Below, in pieces: positions 5,415-7,770 of a DNA stretch of 7,770 bases. This DNA is from Lachnospiraceae bacterium UBA3287. GTDB taxonomy: Bacteria > Bacillota > Clostridia > Lachnospirales > Lachnospiraceae. The notes beneath the pieces are model-generated. The model was not told the DNA's origin. It was given only the letters and a program-made list of their open reading frames with translations, and searched no databases. The position numbers were made by a program, and so were the translations under genes. Where the stretch lies: contig DETN01000046.1 in assembly GCA_002362155.1 (NCBI GenBank), positions 9,117 to 16,886 on the forward strand. Reading direction: 5' to 3'. How positions within the stretch are numbered: the first letter of the stretch is position 1; each line of letters starts with the position of its first letter.

Positions 5415-6083
5415 CTACTCTTCCAGGCGGTAGCCGATGTTTCTCTTGGCCCGTATGGTCACCCGGGACCCCAGTCCCGAAAGACGCTTTCTCAGATAGG
5501 AAATATAGACCCACACGGAGCCTATGTCCGCCTCGGAGTCATATCCCCATACCTTTTCAAGAAGATCCTCCGAGGACAGATAAATGCCGCGGTTGATGAT
5601 CAGGACCTCCATCATCTGATACTCCAGCTTGGGAAGGACCACAGACTTTTCTCCTCTGGACAGCTCATAGCTGTGGGGATTTAAAGATACGTCCCCGAAG
5701 GTCTTGATATCCGGCCGGAATTCGTCCCTCCGCCGCAGCATGGCCCTGACCCTGGCCAGAAGCTCGCCCATGGCGAAGGGCTTTGCCAGGTAGTCGTCCG
5801 CTCCCAGGTCCAGACCCTCGATCCGGTCCTCCACCTCGTTTTTTGCGGTCAGCAGAAGGACCGGCGTGGTGCAGCCCTTCTTTCTGAGGCTGGAGAGCAC
5901 TTCCAGGCCGCTCATGCCGGGCATCATGATATCCAGAATAATCCCGTCATAAGGGGCGGCCAGGGCATAGTCCAGGGCCTCGTCTCCTCTCGACACCACA
6001 TCCACCTGATATTTATGATACTCCAGAATGTCCGCCACAGCTTCGGCCATGGCTTCTTCGTCTTCCGCATAAAGCAGTCTCAT
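5415..6083 (-). CDS. OmpR/PhoB-family response regulator
   Basis: The 222-residue transcription factor is the expected partner of the kinase that follows it by 34 bases. The receiver domain (about 1-115) has the acidic pair Glu7/Asp8, phospho-acceptor Asp51 in LDIMMPGMSG, Thr79 in LLLTAK and Lys101 in AKPF, all the canonical active-site residues. A short linker leads to the C-terminal winged helix (about 127-222), with LPKLEYQMMEVL, SEDLLEKVWG, the recognition-helix region VWVYISYLRKRL and the closing wing IRAKRNIGYRL. GGGGAG (6093-6098) lies 9 bases before the ATG. It is 21 bases downstream of the lipoprotein gene and so almost surely co-transcribed with it. OmpR-type regulators bind tandem half-sites. 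The divergent region beyond the lipoprotein gene is the obvious place to look for them. Confidence 0.96.
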   Translation of the reverse strand: MRLLYAEDEEAMAEAVADILEYHKYQVDVVSRGDEALDYALAAPYDGIILDIMMPGMSGLEVLSSLRKKGCTTPVLLLTAKNEVEDRIEGLDLGADDYLAKPFAMGELLARVRAMLRRRDEFRPDIKTFGDVSLNPHSYELSRGEKSVVLPKLEYQMMEVLIINRGIYLSSEDLLEKVWGYDSEADIGSVWVYISYLRKRLSGLGSRVTIRAKRNIGYRLEE

Positions 6084-6104
6084 TGCTGTCTTCTCCCCGC
6101 TGCC

Positions 6105-7286
6105 TTACTGGTCTTCTCCTCCCTCTTCCGTTTCCTGCACGGAGGTATCCAGCGCCTTTGCGTACCAGATATAGTTGTTCAGCTCCGATGCGATGTCGGG
6201 GTTGTAGGCGGAATAGGAGGAATAGGACATCTCATAGACCGATTCCTTGCCGATCTCGGCCTCGGGATCCGTCAGGACCTCGAAAGCCATCTCAGCTCCG
6301 TTGGCGCCCTGCCTGTAATAATCGACGGACACACAGCCCAGCGTTCCTCCGATACACATGTTGGCGTCCGCCGCAATGGTAGGCGTCCCCGTCTCCAGAG
6401 TGAAGTTCCTGACCACATCCATCCGGCAGGCGATCCAGTTGTCCGCCGGGAAAAAGATGGGACCGCACTCGGCGTCCGCCTGGTCCAGAACGGCTCTCAG
6501 GTTATCGCTGCCGCCCACCGTATAGACCTTCAGATAGTCTTCTATATCGAACTCTACGTCCGGATCTTCTTCCGTTTCCTCAGGGTTTTTGTATTCATAC
6601 CAGCCGCCGTTCTCCTCCTCCGCATAGAGACGGAGCACTTCGTACTGATACCGGGAGGCAATGTCTCCCTCCGAGAATACAACGCCGACAGGCTCATCGG
6701 AGGTATTGACATACTTGAGCATTTCCCAGACGTCTTTCATGGAAACCATACAGCTGGAGCCGGAAGCACGGCCGCCGGGCTCCGAGTTGGACTTTCCGAT
6801 GCCTGCGGCTATGAAATCGGTCACGCAGATGCCTACCACCGGCGTACCGGTGGAAGCCTGGGCTGCGATCCTGGTGGGCATGGTCCCGGCTGTCAGGACC
6901 AGATCCCAGTTTCCCGCCATGAACTGGGTCACGATGGCGGCACAGGCATCTTCGTCGTTATCGATGCAGCGGATCTCGAAGCTTACGTTTCCCTCCAGCC
7001 GGGTGCTCAGCTCCTCCTGGAAGCTTTCCACCGCATGCCTGATAGCGGGATGGTCCGCCTGCTCCACGATTCCGATATGGTAGAGCATGTCATCCTGCAG
7101 ATCCTCCACCGGATCGACGGGATAGGTCCATGCACTTTCACTGCTTTCCTCGGGTTCTTCGGTCTCCGCCACCTCTTCTTCTGCCGGCTTTTCATCCTCC
7201 AGAGGCATTTTTTCCTCTTTGGAAGCGCAGGCCGTTCCCAGGACCATGATCCCGGCCAGAAGCAGGGCAAGTAATCTCTTATGCAT
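6105..7286 (-). CDS. ABC_sub_bind (TrpX-like) solute-binding lipoprotein
   Basis: This is an extracytoplasmic binding protein of the ABC_sub_bind family (PF04392), whose members include tryptophan-binding TrpX. The 393 residues start MHKRLLALLLAGIMVLGTAC, a signal peptide ending in a somewhat loose lipobox (GTAC, Cys20), so the protein is probably lipid-anchored. Residues about 22-60 form a Glu-rich tether. The binding fold runs from about 68 (YHIGIVEQADHPAI) to the C-terminus, with family-like blocks WDLVLTAGTMPTRIAAQ, GTPVVGICVTDFIAAGI, PGGRASG, IFFPADNW and GTPTIAADANMCIGGTLG. The start at 7286 is chosen over an ATG 75 bases upstream because the signal peptide begins there and AGAGGA lies about 8 bases ahead. 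No permease or ATPase gene adjoins; the next genes are a response regulator and a kinase. The ligand cannot be read from the sequence. Confidence 0.88.
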   Translation of the reverse strand: MHKRLLALLLAGIMVLGTACASKEEKMPLEDEKPAEEEVAETEEPEESSESAWTYPVDPVEDLQDDMLYHIGIVEQADHPAIRHAVESFQEELSTRLEGNVSFEIRCIDNDEDACAAIVTQFMAGNWDLVLTAGTMPTRIAAQASTGTPVVGICVTDFIAAGIGKSNSEPGGRASGSSCMVSMKDVWEMLKYVNTSDEPVGVVFSEGDIASRYQYEVLRLYAEEENGGWYEYKNPEETEEDPDVEFDIEDYLKVYTVGGSDNLRAVLDQADAECGPIFFPADNWIACRMDVVRNFTLETGTPTIAADANMCIGGTLGCVSVDYYRQGANGAEMAFEVLTDPEAEIGKESVYEMSYSSYSAYNPDIASELNNYIWYAKALDTSVQETEEGGEDQ

Positions 7287-7360
7287 ATATTTTTTCCTCT
7301 GTACAGTAAATACTTGAATATTGCCTTTTTTCCCCGTTTTCCGGGCATTTGTCACGCACA

Positions 7361-7390
7361 ATTATAACCGTTTACGCATACAAAGAACAA
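7361..7390 (-). promoter_or_regulatory. Promoter of the lipoprotein/two-component operon
   Basis: On the minus strand, a consensus TATAAT -10 (7366-7361) lies 18 bases after a partial -35, TTGTTC (7390-7385). Transcription should start near 7354, leaving a leader of about 68 bases. The leader contains only a small CCCG/CGGG hairpin and no T-box or terminator. A TTTGTCA sequence (7348-7354) sits at the start site and resembles the repeated motif of the divergent promoter. Confidence 0.65.
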
Positions 7391-7438
7391 GTTATATTTA
7401 AGCAAGTGTTTTTTTTAAGGTACATTCCCGTGCAATTC

Positions 7439-7468
7439 TTGACATCTCCGGCCTGTCTGCTGTATTCT
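7439..7468 (+). promoter_or_regulatory. Promoter of the PTS IIC/PfoR-like gene
   Basis: A consensus -35 TTGACA (7439-7444) and a -10 TATTCT (7463-7468) are 18 bases apart. Transcription should start near 7475, about 80 bases before the ATG at 7556. The -10 and start site are covered by the palindrome at 7466-7488, which is well placed for repression. Confidence 0.7.
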
Positions 7469-7488
7469 TGTCATGTCATCTGACAAGA
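7466..7488. promoter_or_regulatory. Palindromic operator candidate TCTTGTCA-N7-TGACAAGA
   Basis: Perfect 8-base arms at 7466-7473 and 7481-7488 are centred on 7477, at the predicted plus-strand start site. A near copy of one arm (ATTCTTGACAT, 7435-7445, against ATTCTTGTCAT, 7464-7474) covers the -35 element. The layout fits binding by a dimeric regulator that blocks RNA polymerase. The protein involved is unknown; the adjacent response regulator is one candidate. Confidence 0.5.
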
Positions 7489-7502
7489 CAGATGCTCGTC
7501 AG

Positions 7503-7534
7503 CTGCCGGGCCATTCATCCGGCAGTCCCCTTTT
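7503..7534 (+). promoter_or_regulatory. GC-rich leader hairpin with short pyrimidine tract (attenuator candidate)
   Basis: CTGCCGG (7503-7509) pairs with CCGGCAG (7519-7525) around a 9-base loop and is followed by TCCCCTTTT. This lies in the leader of the PTS IIC-like gene, 8 bases before its ribosome binding site. The T-tract is weak for an intrinsic terminator. It could be an attenuator, a protein-binding hairpin or an mRNA-stabilising element. I see no overlapping antiterminator that would favour the first. Confidence 0.4.
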
Positions 7535-7555
7535 AAATAAGAAAGGAGCTTCCAC

Positions 7556-7770
7556 ATGAAAGAATTCCTGAAAAGAAAAAACATCGAAATTTCCGTTAAG
7601 CGCTACGGGATCGACGCCCTGGGGGCCATGGCCCAGGGCCTCTTCGCTTCCCTCCTGATCGGCACCATCCTGAATACCCTGGGAGGACAGCTGGGCATTG
7701 CCTTCCTGACCACCGCCGGGGGCTATGCCGCCTCCTGCAGCGGCGCCGCCATGGCCGCGGCCATCGGCTA
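7556..7770 (+). CDS. PTS transporter subunit IIC / PfoR-like membrane protein (N-terminal part only)
   Basis: Only the first 71 complete codons are inside the window. The protein begins MKEFLKRKNIEISVKRYG, then IDALGAMAQGLFASLLIGTI and TLGGQLGIAFLTTAGG. This short basic N-terminus leading into a glycine/alanine-rich hydrophobic segment resembles the PTS_EIIC_2/PfoR-type family (PF13303, COG3641), integral membrane proteins annotated as PTS IIC subunits or, for PfoR, as a regulator of toxin production. AAGGAG at 7543-7548 lies 7 bases before the ATG. It is transcribed divergently from the lipoprotein/two-component operon, and the two promoters are about 120 bases apart start to start, so co-regulation is plausible. 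Substrate and downstream genes are not visible. The family assignment is by recognition of the N-terminus only. Confidence 0.75.
   Translation, partial: MKEFLKRKNIEISVKRYGIDALGAMAQGLFASLLIGTILNTLGGQLGIAFLTTAGGYAASCSGAAMAAAIG

Noticed and set aside
6015..7274. Long plus-strand open frame antisense to the lipoprotein gene
   Set aside because: It lies opposite a gene with clear family motifs and a signal peptide. Its own translation shows no recognisable domain and it has no convincing ribosome binding site. Codon bias on the coding strand explains it.
7287..7360. T-box riboswitch, as expected for a TrpX-type gene
   Set aside because: The leader is only about 68 bases. It has no specifier stem, T-box sequence or terminator, so T-box control is not supported.
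7287..7361. Longer start of the lipoprotein 75 bases upstream
   Set aside because: It would bury the signal peptide behind 25 polar residues and begins about at the predicted transcription start site.
1..7770. Mobile elements, CRISPR arrays, tRNA or rRNA genes
   Set aside because: No transposase-like product, terminal repeats, regularly spaced direct repeats, cloverleaf or rRNA-like sequence was seen on either strand.

Overview
The window looks like a chromosomal segment of a moderately GC-rich Firmicute of class Clostridia, most likely Lachnospiraceae-like. The basis is the gene order rpmG-secE-nusG-rplK-rplA, strong AGGAGG-type ribosome binding sites, sigma-A-type promoters with extended -10 elements, and a histidine kinase of a type common in Lachnospiraceae. 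No species can be named from the sequence alone.

Layout, left to right. Positions 1-2086, all on the minus strand, hold the ribosomal protein/secretion/elongation operon read rpmG (L33), secE, nusG, rplK (L11), rplA (L1, cut by the window's left edge). It is driven by a strong promoter at 2191-2219. A hairpin just before rplK resembles the L1-binding autoregulatory leader. NusG carries an unusual N-terminal extension of about 87 residues. Next, also on the minus strand, comes a small XRE-like DNA-binding protein (3581-3952) with its own extended -10 promoter, followed by UDP-galactopyranose mutase (glf, 2329-3474). The 106-base gap between them can fold into an elaborate structure ending just before the glf ribosome binding site. 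A 16-bp inverted repeat between glf and rpmG overlaps the rpmG promoter.

Positions 4085-7286, minus strand, form a compact three-gene operon: an ABC_sub_bind (TrpX-like) solute-binding lipoprotein first, then an OmpR-family response regulator and a membrane histidine kinase. No permease or ATPase gene is next to the binding protein. This suggests, as inference, that the lipoprotein feeds a signal to the kinase rather than, or as well as, serving a transporter. Divergently transcribed on the plus strand is the beginning of a PTS IIC/PfoR-like membrane protein (from 7556, cut by the right edge). The 269-base divergent region carries two good promoters, several copies of a TTGTCA-type motif (one pair a perfect 8-bp palindrome over the plus-strand -10/start site), and a GC-rich leader hairpin.

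No mobile element, CRISPR array, tRNA or rRNA gene was found. The largest gene-free stretches are 2087-2328 and 7287-7555. The most interesting unit is the solute-binding lipoprotein/two-component operon with its divergent PTS-like membrane gene, a plausible but unproven sensing module.
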